Shown one piece after another: positions 11,880 to 25,001 of a stretch of DNA of 64,000 nucleotides (position 1 is its first letter; each line of letters begins with the position of its first letter). The notes beneath the pieces were generated by a model. The model did no database searches. It saw only the letters and a list, made by a program, of their open reading frames with translations, and was not told where the DNA came from. Made by a program: the position numbers and the translations under genes. This DNA comes from Agarophyton chilense (taxonomy: Eukaryota; Rhodophyta; Florideophyceae; Gracilariales; Gracilariaceae), in assembly GCA_030374765.1 (NCBI GenBank), contig JARGXX010000088.1, positions 558,001-622,000 on the forward strand. The letters are read 5' to 3'.

Positions 11880-13621
11880 GAACACGTGAAGGAGGATTCC
11901 CTCAACATTCCCGAAATGGTCCTCCATATCTTTCCTGAACATGGTGATGTCATCCAAGTAAACAAGATATGTTTTCCACTTAATAATGTGATATTATTAT
12001 ATCGATAGCACGCTAAAAAGTCTCAGGGACGTTTTTCAAACCAAATGGCATTCGCATAAAGCGATAAAGTCCTTTGTGACACGCAAATGTAGTCTTATCT
12101 TGGTCTTATGGGGCGACTGGTATCTGCCAGTATCCCCAATTTGCGTCTAGCGTAGTAAAAACATTGGCTTCTCCAAGACTATCGATGCATTCATCCATAC
12201 GCGGTAGTGGGTACGTATCCCTCACAGTTACTGCATTCAGTTTTCTGTAGCCAACGCAAAAGCGTAAAGAACTATCTCCTTTGATAAAGAACACCACTGG
12301 AGACGCCCAAGCTGACTGAGCTGGCTCAATGATTCCCTTCTCCAACAGGGAGTCCATGTGTTCTTGCTCGATCTGACCAGTTCGCAGGCCTGCCCGATAC
12401 GGTAACTGAGCGATGGGTCGTGTACCCGGTACAACGTCAAAATGATGTTCTGTAGCCGCGATCTGGCCAATGTGTCCACTCCACATATGTGAAAACTTCA
12501 GCAGCAATCTTCGCAATCTTCCTTTATACTTCTCAGGAACATGTTCCATCTTCACGCCCTCGAGGGATTCTTCCATCTCTTCTTCAGAGACATTATCTTC
12601 CTTCATGTTCTTTACGTTCTCGACCGCTTCTGTCGCTTTCAACTTCTGGTCGCCTGTGGGCGTTACTCCTAAGACGTCTGCCGTGATTATGTGTTTCGGC
12701 ATCACAACTGAGGGGTGTGGCAGCGCCATGCCCAAGAGCTGATGCTTGTGTAAGCGACGCTCTACAGAGCCGACATCGCTCTCTAATATCCTGAAAGGGA
12801 TCTTGTGGGGTCACCTGTGCGTTGCCGTTAGCGATTAGCAATTCACTAGTGTGGTACAGTGCCGCGTTCGGCTGAGTAACGATAAGTCCTTGCTTCTCAG
12901 TAACGACTGATACCCATGTTTGACTTTTTGGTGGTATCACCGTTAGTTTACACACCCGAATCTTTGGGGATATTCTACCCAGTGGAGCTTCGTATTCTAA
13001 TGATGGTGGTAATGGTGCAAGTGAAGCGGATCGCCGCAGAGTTCTGGGCACGAATGGCACTGTAAAGCCATTGTTCAGCTCCACTTCCAGATTCTTCCGA
13101 CGAATCGATTCGACAAACTTGTCACTGTAGTCACAACCCAGCACAACTGGTGCAGCCAATGTGATACACACAATAAACGTTCACATGACAACATGATTTC
13201 CCAAGCGAACGACAAGTCGTATTGTTCCAATAGACTTTATCGGTCTCTTGTTCGCATCCCGGATATCAGGTATCTGTGCCAGTTGTAATCGAGCTCGCTC
13301 CTCTTCGCCCAATTCAGACAACCTGATAAAGCTTGGGCCTGCACCCTTATCCAATACAGCGAGTCTTCGCGATAACAGCGCTTGAGAAGAGCCGACGGCG
13401 GCATAGACCTTGTAGTTCCTTCGGGCCATAATCATGACGTGACTCGTCCTCCTACTTGGGCATACATATCGTCTCCAAAGACGTTTCAACATACAATCAA
13501 ACTGTAAATAGTTTCCGACATTCGAAGATCTTCCTGGTCTCAGTAGGACCTTCGGTTTAAATTCCCGGGAGCGGGGCAATGTCGGTACCCCGATCGGTAT
13601 GGTGGGTTTGAATCTACCCAA
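11880..13621 (-). pseudogene. Truncated Ty3/gypsy pol (protease and N-terminal RT)
   Basis: Read on the minus strand, the protease block (13621-13181) contains VMIMARRNYKVYAAVGSSQ and DKGAGPSFIRLSEL. Then follow the protease end (VVLGCDYSDKFVESIRRKN) and RT (QIAATEHHFDVVPGTRPIAQ, VGYRKLNAVTVRDTYPLPRM, FTTLDANWGYWQIPVAP). After a frameshift RT goes on as RFMRMPFGLKN and YLDDITMF to about 11890, where it stops in mid-domain. RNase H, integrase and chromodomain are absent. The break lies where the + strand element to the left ends, so the two copies are fused tail to tail. Confidence 0.85.
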
Positions 13622-13641
13622 CCCCCTGAGGGCTCCCTCAC

Positions 13642-15802
13642 TTAATTTCCCGATGACGTGGGTTTCTCCCTCGCCGCATTGGCGTTCCTCTGTACTTCTG
13701 GGGCTGAACCTTGTGATCTTTCAGAGTTCTGAGCTCTCGCGTGAGTTCTGCGTACCATATCCAAAATTCCCCAAGCTTTGGCCTTCCAATATGATTGTCT
13801 CGGTACATGGGTTCGTTCTGGCTCTGGGAGAGCTTCATAGTTCGAGACAACTCGATGTATCTGTGTAAAGGGCAAAGTGCACTCCGATGACAAATGATGT
13901 CTACAATCGCACCCGTAATATATCAGGCCGTCCCTGTTCAACCTCAGCTGTGGCTGTTCTGTACCACAGGTATCCACCCAACCAGGCTTCTGAGAAGTAA
14001 GTCCATCCGCCGGCAAGACCACCGGAATCCTTCTGTAAGGATAACGGCGTGGCTTCATAGCCAATATATCGTCTTCCACATGGGAATCAGTTGACGGCAA
14101 ATCCGTAGTAGGCACTAACCCCCCTGGATCATCCAGATAATTAACTGCGTCTTCTCCAGTATAGCTGGCATCATGAGGCGTGAACGTCGAAACGTGGGAT
14201 TCCTCTGGCGACTCCAGATGCAAAACCTTGCCTCGCTTGATAGGGAGTTTTATATCCCTGGTAGCAACGGGGTTATGTCCCTAGACGACGTGTTCCACCT
14301 CCGCGACGAGCCCGAACTGCTTCACCTTCAGCCTGTGCATACTGCACTAATTCCAGAAAACTGATTCTCGAGAGCTTCTCTTGATGACGGGCTACCATTG
14401 ACTCGATAGTCGGATCGAGTCCATCGACAAAAAAGTGTCATCTTCTCGTCCGTAGAATGGACATTTCCACAGCGTGTAGCTGCATTACTCAGTCTTGAAC
14501 TGTACTCAACATCTTTTTCTCCAGGCTTTTGGGTAATATCTCTGAGATTCACAATAGCTTCACTAATCACATTAGACGTTGCGTAACTACGCAGAAAGTA
14601 CTGCACGGTTTCGGCCCAACTGGTGACTCCACCTTCATCGACGGTAAGTGAACCACTCACGGCACGGTATTGCTCCAATGAAAATCCAACCAACAAGCAT
14701 GGAAGTGCCACGAATGCTTGAGCTTCACTCATACCCAGCGTGTCGGCTTCGACTACAAAGAGATTGAGAAATTCAAATATAAGAATGGGATCCTTCCCAG
14801 AAACAAGTAAGACTATCGAGGCCAATCTTCAAACGCTTAATGTGATCTCTCACTTTGCCTGTCTCGCGACCTGTTAGCGTCAACTTTCGGACCTTGAACG
14901 ATAAGTCGTAATCTTCCTGTAAAGCGGGTTCGTAAACGAAAGCAGTTTCAGATTCTTGTAGGGCGGTCCCTTCTTGCGGGACAGTAGTGAGCTAGCCAGT
15001 CTTTTCTTTCTCGAACGGCGAGTGTCCTCCTCGCTCGAGGTATCATCAGAAGATGAACTTCCATTCTCGGGATCGTCCGTATCCGAACTATAGGAATCCG
15101 AATAATCGGAATCATCTCCGTCTCCACCGGTGTCATGCCTTCTTGCGAGTTTACTCGATTTAGAGTGCCTTGAAGATAACTTCGTACCTTCCACTTCTTT
15201 GAATCTTTCTCGCGCGACCACGCATCAGCAACGAGGAGTCCCACCTCCTGCACCTCCAGGTGCGGAATTTGCAACGGTGCATTCACCACAGTCTCCAATC
15301 GCTCTAAGCGAGGGTTTACACGTGAGTGGACCTCCTCAACAGTAACCGGTATAGCTGGTAAGGCCCCAGTCGTATTTCCTTGCTCTTCTAGCAATTGATT
15401 TAGATCTTCTCGGATTGTCCGAACAGTCTCGGTCATCCGATTCTTTTCTAGATTTAGACTCTCCAGAGCCGTGTGCTCTTTTCTTAACGTCTCTAATGAC
15501 GATTTGAACAAGTTAAATTGACCTGCCATCTCCTCCAGACGGAACTTCTGCGTCGCAGATTCCGCACGGAGTTGCTGTAATTCAGCCCTCAAGGCTGCAC
15601 CTTCAGTGGTATCACATTTAGATGAGGTAGTAACCTCGAGAGCGATCGTCTTCGGAACCTCGGAAGGGCCAGCTGCGCCTCCTTTCGATTTCGAGTTCTT
15701 CTTCGTCTGACGGTATAGGCGGTTGCTGGCCTCTGTAAAGGTGGCTACGAAGGGTGCCACGGACTCAATTCTATCCGAACTCGGTCGGCTTCTTGTCTGC
15801 AT
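13642..15802 (-). pseudogene. Degenerate Ty3/gypsy gag (minus-strand copy)
   Basis: Starts with ATG at 15802 (MQTRSRPSSDRIESV). It shows the same N-terminal plan as the other gags (NRLYRQTKKNSK; VNPRLERLETVV), an acidic Ser/Asp-rich block at about 15040-15120, KKGPPYKNLKLL with NPLYRKI, a capsid-like part at 14825-14328 (LGMSEAQAFVALPCLLVGF), and a knuckle region with CRHHLSSECTLP around 13885. The first knuckle Cys pair is damaged (IYYGCDCRHH). Frames change at about 14950, 14330 and 14220, so it is a pseudogene. Confidence 0.8.
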
Positions 15803-16164
15803 GGATGCAAATTATCACTGGCAATCCAGATAACAAATGCGAACGAGGCAAACACAATTTCTCAACGAAAACCATATATATCGCGATCGATACAACCGAA
15901 GTCGACAACGATAGAAACTTATAGCAAATAGAACGAAAAAACAGTGAAGATCCACAACTAATATTCGGGTTGACCGACGAACGTGGCGAACGGTTAGATC
16001 CGGTTCCAAATGTCTTCTGCAAATATAAATTACGTGATGAAAGATCAAGCTTAAGTTCATTGATCTGAGTACAACGCACGGAAATTCAACGAGGATCATT
16101 TGAACGTGCAAAAAAAGTTATTTCCGGTTCAATCGACCAATATTTCACATACAGGTGTACTTAT

Positions 16165-16182
16165 TTCTAAGTCTGGTCACCA
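16165..16182 (-). other. Primer-binding site of the minus-strand element
   Basis: The + strand reads TTCTAAGTCTGGTCACCA, ending in CCA like a tRNA 3' end. It matches TTCTAAGTCGGGAGACCA at 63180-63197 at 15 of 18 positions. It lies between gag and the LTR that begins at about 16188, which is where a primer-binding site belongs. Confidence 0.65.
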
Positions 16183-16187
16183 ATTTA

Positions 16188-16452
16188 TGTGGTATTTCAC
16201 TGAAGATTGTAGAGGTCTCAGTGGAGTGGGTATCCACAGAAAGAACCACAAAGAGCAGGTGTCGCCTTGCGAGCGATGGTTCTTAGATAATAAGAGAGTG
16301 TGTGGAAAGCTGCCAGGTGTGTCTGAACAATGAGGATAATACGTGTATTCAAAAGGCAAATGTCCAGATGCGGCTGTACGGAATGCACACGAGATCGGCT
16401 CGCCAACCCTTGTGACAACACAAATAAACAGGTACCAGTAGAGAAAACAACA

Positions 16453-16512
<60 letters not shown>

Positions 16513-16775
16513 CTGTAGAAAAAGGGTGGTAAACGCGCAATAGAAGAGGGTATCCTCGGAACAAGAGCTATAGCCCACAACGGTTAAGAACTGATACTAT
16601 AGGTGCCCATACGTGGTGAACCACTTTAGGATTTCTAGCACTCACCAAGATGGTGTTTAAGTTTGTCGGTTCTTGGTTGACCTTCACCGTCCTCACCTGG
16701 GCCTTACGCACTTTAATTTGCCAAGAGATAAAGCAATTACTGTAGAGTAATGCATACGCGTGGCGTGCCACTACA
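16188..16775 (-). repeat. Probable 5' LTR of the minus-strand element
   Basis: Bounded by TG at 16188 (TGTGGT) and CA at 16775 (CTACA). It lies just outside the primer-binding site. On the minus strand it would begin TGTAGTGG, comparable with TGTAGAGC in the young element. There is no second copy in the window to confirm the edges, because the 3' half of this element is missing. A long CA repeat sits inside it. Confidence 0.5.
16456..16508. repeat. (CA)n microsatellite inside an LTR
   Basis: About 26 uninterrupted CA units. Open frames in this stretch on either strand are products of the dinucleotide repeat and are not genes. Confidence 0.95.
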
Positions 16776-18385
16776 CCAATATCTAAATAATACCAAATAA
16801 AATATTTGGTGATGGCACCTTACAGTGTACACTAAATACAGTACTTTCTAATAAAATTTCTCCTGTCCAAACCTTTCCATGAAATAATTCTTCTCATAAC
16901 TTCTCGTAATCGACTAAAGCCCAAGCAATAGCTTATAAATTCCGTATCGCGATTTCGCATTATTTCGAACGGTCGAATTCAGGTGCATCCAGAATGCTAC
17001 AATCGGCAGTTGGTTTGACTTCTCAATGTCGATAACGTATTAATCTTCGTTCTTACCGTCGTCCAATTCTTCACTTTTTACCATCTTTATTCTCAATCTG
17101 AGCGTTCTTGGCTCCTTGTTTGGAACGATATGCACATTGTTTTTGCCGGGTTCGCTTTATTTCTCGCCAAATTTTGGTTTAATGTTTACAATATCTGCTG
17201 TTACAATGGAAAGAAACTCAAAAGCAAAATGAAATACAAAATTATCATCATATTAACATAAAGTCGTCCAATAAAGCTTCATAAAATTATCTGGGATATC
17301 TTCGTCATTGGTTCCCGAGATCTTGTGATTTTCCACTTTGTTGGCGGTAATGTAGTAATGTGCTTCTCACCAATGTTTCGACCATGTAACGCGCAAAGAG
17401 TGCAAAGTTGGAACCATTATTTGTCGGCTTCAGCGTTCTTTTACACCGCGCCAGAATGTTTCTTTTTTCTGGTTGGCTCTAACAGCGGCTTGCTCAAATC
17501 ATGTCTCACAGATAATCACTGCTTTTATTGGTTTACACGATTTATCTCTCCCTTTCAAACCTTGTTTAAGAGATTGTGAGTTTGTTTCTTTAACGCTCGT
17601 TTTGATTTCATTCTCTTCGATTTTTCATCTTTATTGGTATTAATCGAAAGTCTTCACCCCAATTCTGAATCCACTTGTGGAATAAATGGATCTTCTACAT
17701 TGTGCTGCGGTGATGCCCCACTAATTTGATGTTTTAGACGTAGCGTTTGAGGGCTTTGCGAAGTAATATCTGTTTGTAGCTGATGTTAAACAAAATGTTT
17801 TGGAGGTTTTTGCTGATACACGGGCAGCGCAGTGATAGAAATCATAATGGACTAAGTTTCTGCAGAAATCGGGTTAGAAATGCATTTTAAAGTTAATTTG
17901 AGAGGTGCAGTGTGTCGAATTTTCAATTTAAAAGCTGTCGGTGCGACGGTGACAGAAAAAGGCGTTGTAGTGGTTGGTTTGGTCGACATCTGTATTGAGA
18001 ATTGGAACGAATAAAGTGAGTAGCTGGCGCTTAACTTTTGATGTGTACCAAGGTAGAAGAGGAGACTATTTCAGAACAAGCGAAGCACATGAACTCCTAA
18101 AACCCCTAAGAGCTCATGAAGTACAACAAATTCCCCGAAAATGGCGGAGGCTGTTAAAGTTTACGCTCGTGAATCCATGTGCTCGAGCGCCTGTCGTTGC
18201 ATTTTTCAGTCCTATGAGACAGACCAAACATGTCCACACAGCAGTCTTTTTAGCGCATCAGTGTACATCAATGTTAGAACTAGTGTTTTTTGCGAACCAA
18301 CGCTTCAAATGGTTGATAGCAACCTTTTCAAACGACAAACCTGAAGAGTTGCTCAATACATTTACGACGAAGATTTGTTCGCCAT
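16776..18385. other. Intergenic, AT-rich, no gene seen
   Basis: Short AT-rich sequence between the retroelement block and the 3' end of the FabG gene. Small ORFs at 17325-17579 and 17974-18435 show no family resemblance, and the latter runs into the FabG coding region on the other strand. I see no RNA gene or repeat here. Confidence 0.6.
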
Positions 18386-19742
<1,357 letters not shown>

Positions 19743-21224
19743 ATGGCAGCCTTTGTTGCAGCGCTTCCGCTCACTGCATCGAACTTCTCCTCTTCATTTG
19801 CCTCGACCTCCGCAACCGAGACCAATGAGCGAGTTCAGGCTCGTCGCCATGGTTGTCAAGTCCCCTCCATGACCGTTCTCAGGGGTTTGGATACAGTTAG
19901 CACTGATTCATACTCATTCTCGCGTTATATATTAGGACCATTTCAACCAAAAGTGCTTTATTCCAATAGCAGCGAAGACGACCGAGAAACTCAGATGCGT
20001 GCCGCCTATAGGCATGTTTTCGGAAACGCCTATCTCATGGAAGAAGAACGCAAGGAACTTGCGGTACCAGAATCTCAGTACAAAGCTGGAAACATTTCTG
20101 CGCGTGAATTTGTACGTGCTCTAGCAAAGTCTAATGCCTACAAAACACGTTTCCTGGAAGGTGCTTCTCAGTTTCGTTTCATTGAGCTTAACTTCATGCA
20201 TCTTCTGGGTCGCGCCCCTGATTCGCGAACTGAGATTTCTCTCCATCTGGATATCTACGCTACCAAAGGTGTGGACGCTGATATTGATAGTTACATTGAT
20301 TCTGAAGAGTATGATTCGGTGTTCGGCGATGATACAATTCCCTTTTTGCGATTTCGAGGTGCCTACACGCCTTGCGAATCATTCAACAAGCAATGTGTTC
20401 TGAAGGGTGGGTGGGCCAACTCGGATAAGGCCATGGGAGGCGCTGCTCTGTCTGGCTACAATGGCTCTGATGGCAAACAATTTTGCGATAACATTGATTC
20501 CTACGTCACAGGCACCCCTACACCATACGAGAAGGTAGCTGAAAACACACCGCTCAAGACTACGGCCCCGAACTGGTTTGCTTGCCCTGATCCTGCCCTT
20601 GCTCCTGCTCCTGCCTTTGTCTCAGCCGCAGAAGTTCGAGGTTTGCAGGAAACTGTCGCCGCACTCCAAGCACAGTACAACGCCCAGTTGGAAAAGAAGA
20701 AATCTATTTCAAAGGATAATTTGGCACCATTCCGCTCTATGGTTAGCGACATGGGTTTCATGCTCGATCGCGGGGCAGCGTACTCAGGCGGAGACCCCCT
20801 TCTTGCAAATCCGTTCGCAAAACAAATGGGAGCAGAAAGCCCGCTATCCGACAACGGTTGCAAGACCTCAGACTACAAGCGTTACATGGCACAGCTTGAG
20901 TGCGATACGCTTTCAAGAATCGAGAAGGATTTGGAAAACGCCAAGTCAGAATTGCGCGTTTTATCTGCCGCTCTGGCCTCGAGCACCCCAGTTAGCCCCA
21001 CATTGGAGTTGCCTGGTCAAGTAACTTCCACGAATGTTGGAACTGTGACAAAAGTAGAATCCACCTTGCGCCCACGCATTCAGTTTGCTCCCAGGAAGCC
21101 TCGAGCTGTTGCTTCTCAAGCCACAAAAGGGATCAAGGTTGGGCCAATTACACTACCGCAGCTAGAGGTTCCCAGAATTTCACTACCGAACGTGTCGATC
21201 CCTTTACCATTTGGTAAGAAGTAA
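19743..21224 (+). CDS. Phycobilisome linker polypeptide (nuclear, plastid-targeted)
   Basis: A 493-residue protein with one phycobilisome linker domain at about 72-210 (RAAYRHVFGNAYLMEEERKE; SQFRFIELNFMHLLGRAP; FGDDTIPFLRFRGAYTPC). Such linkers join phycobiliprotein discs into rods or rods to the core on the stromal face of thylakoids. The start at 19743 is the first ATG; the frame is open further upstream but without an ATG. Residues 1-50 (MAAFVAALPLTASNFSSSFA) look like a red-algal transit peptide with an early Phe. After the domain come a Gly/Asn-rich segment, a likely coiled coil at about 298-323, and a C-terminal stretch of repeated Pro-hydrophobic motifs (LPQLEVPRISLPNVSIPLPF). Rod, rod-core or other linker type cannot be fixed from sequence alone. 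Confidence 0.9.
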   Translation: MAAFVAALPLTASNFSSSFASTSATETNERVQARRHGCQVPSMTVLRGLDTVSTDSYSFSRYILGPFQPKVLYSNSSEDDRETQMRAAYRHVFGNAYLMEEERKELAVPESQYKAGNISAREFVRALAKSNAYKTRFLEGASQFRFIELNFMHLLGRAPDSRTEISLHLDIYATKGVDADIDSYIDSEEYDSVFGDDTIPFLRFRGAYTPCESFNKQCVLKGGWANSDKAMGGAALSGYNGSDGKQFCDNIDSYVTGTPTPYEKVAENTPLKTTAPNWFACPDPALAPAPAFVSAAEVRGLQETVAALQAQYNAQLEKKKSISKDNLAPFRSMVSDMGFMLDRGAAYSGGDPLLANPFAKQMGAESPLSDNGCKTSDYKRYMAQLECDTLSRIEKDLENAKSELRVLSAALASSTPVSPTLELPGQVTSTNVGTVTKVESTLRPRIQFAPRKPRAVASQATKGIKVGPITLPQLEVPRISLPNVSIPLPFGKK

Positions 21225-21826
21225 GTGCTGGAGAGGACAATATTTCACCTAGTTTCCTGGTACGAAACGACGATTTATGGAGTTGATAGGTTTGGAAGAC
21301 ACTTATAAAACAGATTTTATTAATGTACCTAGGATAACTTCTAACACTTGCGTACAACGAAAACAGAGCTTCCCAAACGATTTTTCTGGCATCGTTGCAA
21401 AGGCGATACTCACAAAGCCGCGATTTGGTGGGAATATTGTTGAAGAAGAATTCCCGTTACTCTCACTCGCCCACAAAAACTGTTCGTGCGTTTCAGACAA
21501 AGACACTGGCGGCATGGGTTTGATTCGGCAAGTGCTTTATCATTTGCATTAGAGGATTTGGGAATCAAAACAATCAAAGGTAGTCTTCAATCTTGTAGCC
21601 AGCCGTTACTGGAAAGGACACATTCTAAGAAATAGTAATTTTTAGTTATCAAGGATGGCTCAAAGTTACAGCGGAAGAAATATCTATTTGGGTTGAAGAA
21701 CAAGGCCGAATGGTTCATTAACGTGTAGTGTGAAAGTTCCCACTCCATAATTTTCGAATAGAGACGGTATAGGCTTTAGCTTGAAGTCAGAAAGGCAAAT
21801 TGCTAGTCGGATTCATTTTTCGATTT
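21225..21826. other. Convergent intergenic spacer, nothing recognised
   Basis: Lies between the 3' ends of the linker gene and the secreted-protein gene. ORFs at 21277-21552 and 21303-21515 overlap on opposite strands and resemble nothing. Confidence 0.5.
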
Positions 21827-22516
21827 CTAGTTTTTCTCCTCAAAGGAATCCTTCTTGAATAAGTGTCTCAGAGTTACATAGAGAGAATTCCAAGGTCGAT
21901 ATATGATTTCCCCAGTTTCATTGTCGACGTTAGCAAGTGAAGGAAAAGTTTTTCGAGAGCCATTATCTGGACCGGGGGTATATGAGGGGTAAATTACTTC
22001 ATATTCAGGGACCAGAGATGGGGAAGGGAAAGGGTATTCATCCAATTCTGGAGAGGACTCCAGTTCTGCTTCCTCTGGTTCTGGTGTTGCAGGGAGAATT
22101 GTACCAGATGGCACAAGAAAGATATGTGGTGGAAGAAGAGGCAACAACACCTCAAACTTCTCTTCTGAATGATCAGCACCATTTTGTTGCCTGGAGGTCC
22201 GTGAATGTCTTTTCGCAATGTATTTCCACAACTCAGCGACTTCACTGTTGGGTACCTTGGGGTCCTGCTTTGACTTACTCTTCGTGGATTTTTTCATCTT
22301 GGCCTGTAGAATTCTATCCAGAGCATCTCCATCTTCTTTGAGGAAGCGAGCTCCAGTCTGCTGTGAAATTGGCCCCATTCGCGCAACATGTACTGCTTTC
22401 ATCGCATACAGTTCCGGGATATCTATCTCATGGTGAGGTCTTGTGGGGACACCGTTCGCCTTAAAAGCGATCAGAAGTAGCAGAAGATGCAAAGCAACTA
22501 TACACATGCATCTCAT
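21827..22516 (-). CDS. Secreted or vacuolar hypothetical protein
   Basis: A 229-residue protein starting at the ATG at 22516 (MRCMCIVALHLLLLLIAFKA), an obvious signal peptide with likely cleavage after about residue 22. The mature part has a basic Lys/Ser-rich stretch (MKKSTKSKSKQ), then LLPLLPPHIFLVPSGTILP, and an acidic, Pro-rich segment (EPEEAELESSPELDEYPFPS). One NETG and one DNGS could be N-glycosylated. No transmembrane helix other than the signal is seen, and I recognise no family. The frame is open upstream to 22627 without an ATG. Convergent with the linker gene. Existence is supported mainly by length and the signal peptide. Confidence 0.55.
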   Translation of the reverse strand: MRCMCIVALHLLLLLIAFKANGVPTRPHHEIDIPELYAMKAVHVARMGPISQQTGARFLKEDGDALDRILQAKMKKSTKSKSKQDPKVPNSEVAELWKYIAKRHSRTSRQQNGADHSEEKFEVLLPLLPPHIFLVPSGTILPATPEPEEAELESSPELDEYPFPSPSLVPEYEVIYPSYTPGPDNGSRKTFPSLANVDNETGEIIYRPWNSLYVTLRHLFKKDSFEEKN

Positions 22517-23415
22517 CTTGGTCTGAAAGTATGGAGAAAATTGGGATATGAGGAATATGAGATAAACACTATCTAAACACGAAGATCGGAAGCTTTGCCG
22601 TTTGATACTTGAAAGGCACGGTAGCAAGACGCCTCACTGTTGGAGAGGGGTTTCACGTTTCTCCAGTTTTTGTACCAAACTGGCAGCCTCGGCGAATAGT
22701 GTAGCGGACAGTTTTTGCACAGAATGGAATCCCCTGATTTCTGCTTGAACTGACAAAAACGTATCCATATAGAAGACAGCCACCCAAAATCCTACTTTCT
22801 AAATACATCCGTTAAAAGCTCCTCTAAGAAACCTGTTCCAAGCTTTGATAGATAGAAAGCCGTTCATATTTGGTTTGAATAGAGTTCTTTACCAAGGCTG
22901 AGGCAATACAATATGCTCAACAATTCACGCAAATGGTGCCAAACAGATAAAAAGAAGCTCGATGGGTTTTCCCAGACTGCTCTTGTCTGTAATTTTTTCA
23001 CAGGGGTTTAGAATGGCAGAGAATGCTGAAACGTCAACCCCCATGTTGTTGTTTTTTATCGTTGATCGGCCATCTGGCTATCGTTGCGGCAGCGATGTAT
23101 CATTGAAAGGTCAAAAAGAGAACTCAATGAACTGCAGTCGTTCATCGACTTACGAGAGATGAAGCCCAAGCCAAAACGTTTGAGAGCTGATATCTGTTTT
23201 ACACTCACAATTTTGAAGCTGAAGACATAGCAGTCACACCCTCACATTTACAATTGCACTTTTGTAAGTTCATGAAGTGAAAGGCACTTCGTCAACACGC
23301 GCTTGTCCGTTGAACCCTCTGGTGTTCGAGGCACGAGCACCTTGCTTCCTCGTGAGTCATAGGATGCTATTGAAAATAGCTGGTAGTATAACTGAGCTAC
23401 GTAAAAGTCGAATGT
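22517..23415. other. Intergenic, no gene seen
   Basis: Upstream region of the secreted-protein gene and downstream region of the EF-Ts gene. Only short ORFs without family resemblance (for example 22962-23162). Confidence 0.5.
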
Positions 23416-24495
23416 CTAGACGTTATCAATCCTTTCTCCAACGGAAAACCGGAGAAAACCTAGTATCTCTGCATTCCTTGAAGCTGCCCGGACTGCGGCT
23501 TCCACCGATCGCGGTTTCCCTTGGTAAGATCCCTCCTCAACCAACATTTCTTGCTCATGCAAAACAACATCTGTGAACCACTTCTTAATCTTTCCATTCA
23601 CAATTCGGTCTATAATTTCAGGGGACTTCGGAGTCCCTCCTCTCTGCATTTCTTTTGTAGCCTCGCGTAAAATGGATTTTTCTTTCTCAATATGGGACTG
23701 CGGTACACTTTCTGTAGAGCTGTAGCTTGGGGCAGCTGCCGCAATATGCATCGCTAAGCGTCGCCCAATGTCCTCTACGTCAAAACCCTTCAGAGCAACT
23801 AAGACGCCAATTTTCCCGCCACTCTCACCAACAGCGCGATGCACATATCCATAAAGCGCCCCTGATTGATCAGAAACCTGAAACAGAGCCGCCCGTTTCA
23901 ATACTATATTTTCACCAAGGGATGAGACCGCTTGGGAGAGTAGCTCTTGATTCTTTCCTTGAAGCAGAGTTCGAGGATCCACAGAGACAACAGAGGAAGT
24001 TTGGTCTGAATCTACCAGAAGTGCTGAGTCCGCAACAGATCGAACGAGCTCACCGAACTGCGGAGTGCGAGCAACAAAATCAGTTTCTGTATTAAGTTCA
24101 ACTATTGACGCTTTTCGCTTATCTGGTGATATTGCTATTGAAACGAGCCCTTCCAAGGCCTCCCTATGGGCTTTCTTGGCGATCAGATTGGCGCCTAACT
24201 TCCGTAGATGTTCGATAGAAGCCTCAACGTCCCCCCCCTGTTCTTCTAACGCTTTCTTTACAGCAGTAATGGGGGCACCAGTTCTTGATCTTAGTTCCTT
24301 TATCGCAGCCATGGACACTTTTCGCCCCGAGGGAATTGGATCTGTTACAGCAGAAAAAAAGCGGAAGAAAGAGCGGCGCAACAAGTTAAGCGGTTGCTTT
24401 TGATGTGCAAAGGAAGACAACATTCTTTTCGAAATCGTTGTTGTATTGAAGTTCTTCACAGCCAGTTTTTCTAAACAAGACAATTGATGTAACAT
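23416..24495 (-). CDS. tsf: Translation elongation factor Ts, organellar
   Basis: A 359-residue EF-Ts, the factor that exchanges GDP for GTP on EF-Tu. ATG at 24495. Residues 1 to about 55 are basic and hydrophobic (LLRRSFFRFFSAV) and look like a mitochondrial presequence. A UBA-like N-domain follows at about 60-105 (IKELRSRTGAPITAVKKALE). The EF-Tu contact motif TDFVAR is at 138-143 within VELNTETDFVAR. The core dimerisation-type domain runs to about 355 and includes GYVHRAVGESGGKIGVLVAL. Known red-algal plastid genomes usually keep their own tsf, so a mitochondrial role is the better guess. Divergent from POP5 over a 506-base spacer. Confidence 0.92.
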   Translation of the reverse strand: MLHQLSCLEKLAVKNFNTTTISKRMLSSFAHQKQPLNLLRRSFFRFFSAVTDPIPSGRKVSMAAIKELRSRTGAPITAVKKALEEQGGDVEASIEHLRKLGANLIAKKAHREALEGLVSIAISPDKRKASIVELNTETDFVARTPQFGELVRSVADSALLVDSDQTSSVVSVDPRTLLQGKNQELLSQAVSSLGENIVLKRAALFQVSDQSGALYGYVHRAVGESGGKIGVLVALKGFDVEDIGRRLAMHIAAAAPSYSSTESVPQSHIEKEKSILREATKEMQRGGTPKSPEIIDRIVNGKIKKWFTDVVLHEQEMLVEEGSYQGKPRSVEAAVRAASRNAEILGFLRFSVGERIDNV

Positions 24496-25001
24496 AAAGT
24501 GCTTAGAAGATGCTTCAGAAACCTTGTCTTTCTAGAATGAAATTGGAAGAGGAGAAGACCGCGGAAGTGAAGTAATCCTTGCTTTCGATTCAGATATGAT
24601 ACTCATCAATCTATGTCAGCCGACTTCAATCGTCACGCGTCTGATCGTGGGGAAATTACGATGGAGAATGAAAGCAAGGAAGAAAAGTAGCTTTATCCTG
24701 TGATCCAGGGAGCCAGCAGTCACCCTGGTTATGTGTTGAAGGAAAGGCATGTCATAAGATTTAAAAAAATCCTAAGATTGGGTTAATTCATTACTTGTTT
24801 CGATGCAAGATAGTATTTAGATCAGGCCCTCTGGACTGACGGATCAACCTTGGCCATCAGTGCAGTCATCATCAGAGGCAGGCAGCAAAATACGAGCGTC
24901 TAAGTGACGCATGTGAGTTCATATTGTGGAGCGTAGGAAAGTACCGGGGTGGGGTTCTGTTTTGACTAAACAGTTCGACCGAACTCTGCTGTCTGTTACA
25001 T

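Noticed and set aside
16177..16580. ORFs rich in Cys-Val or Thr-His
   Set aside because: They are translations of the CA microsatellite.
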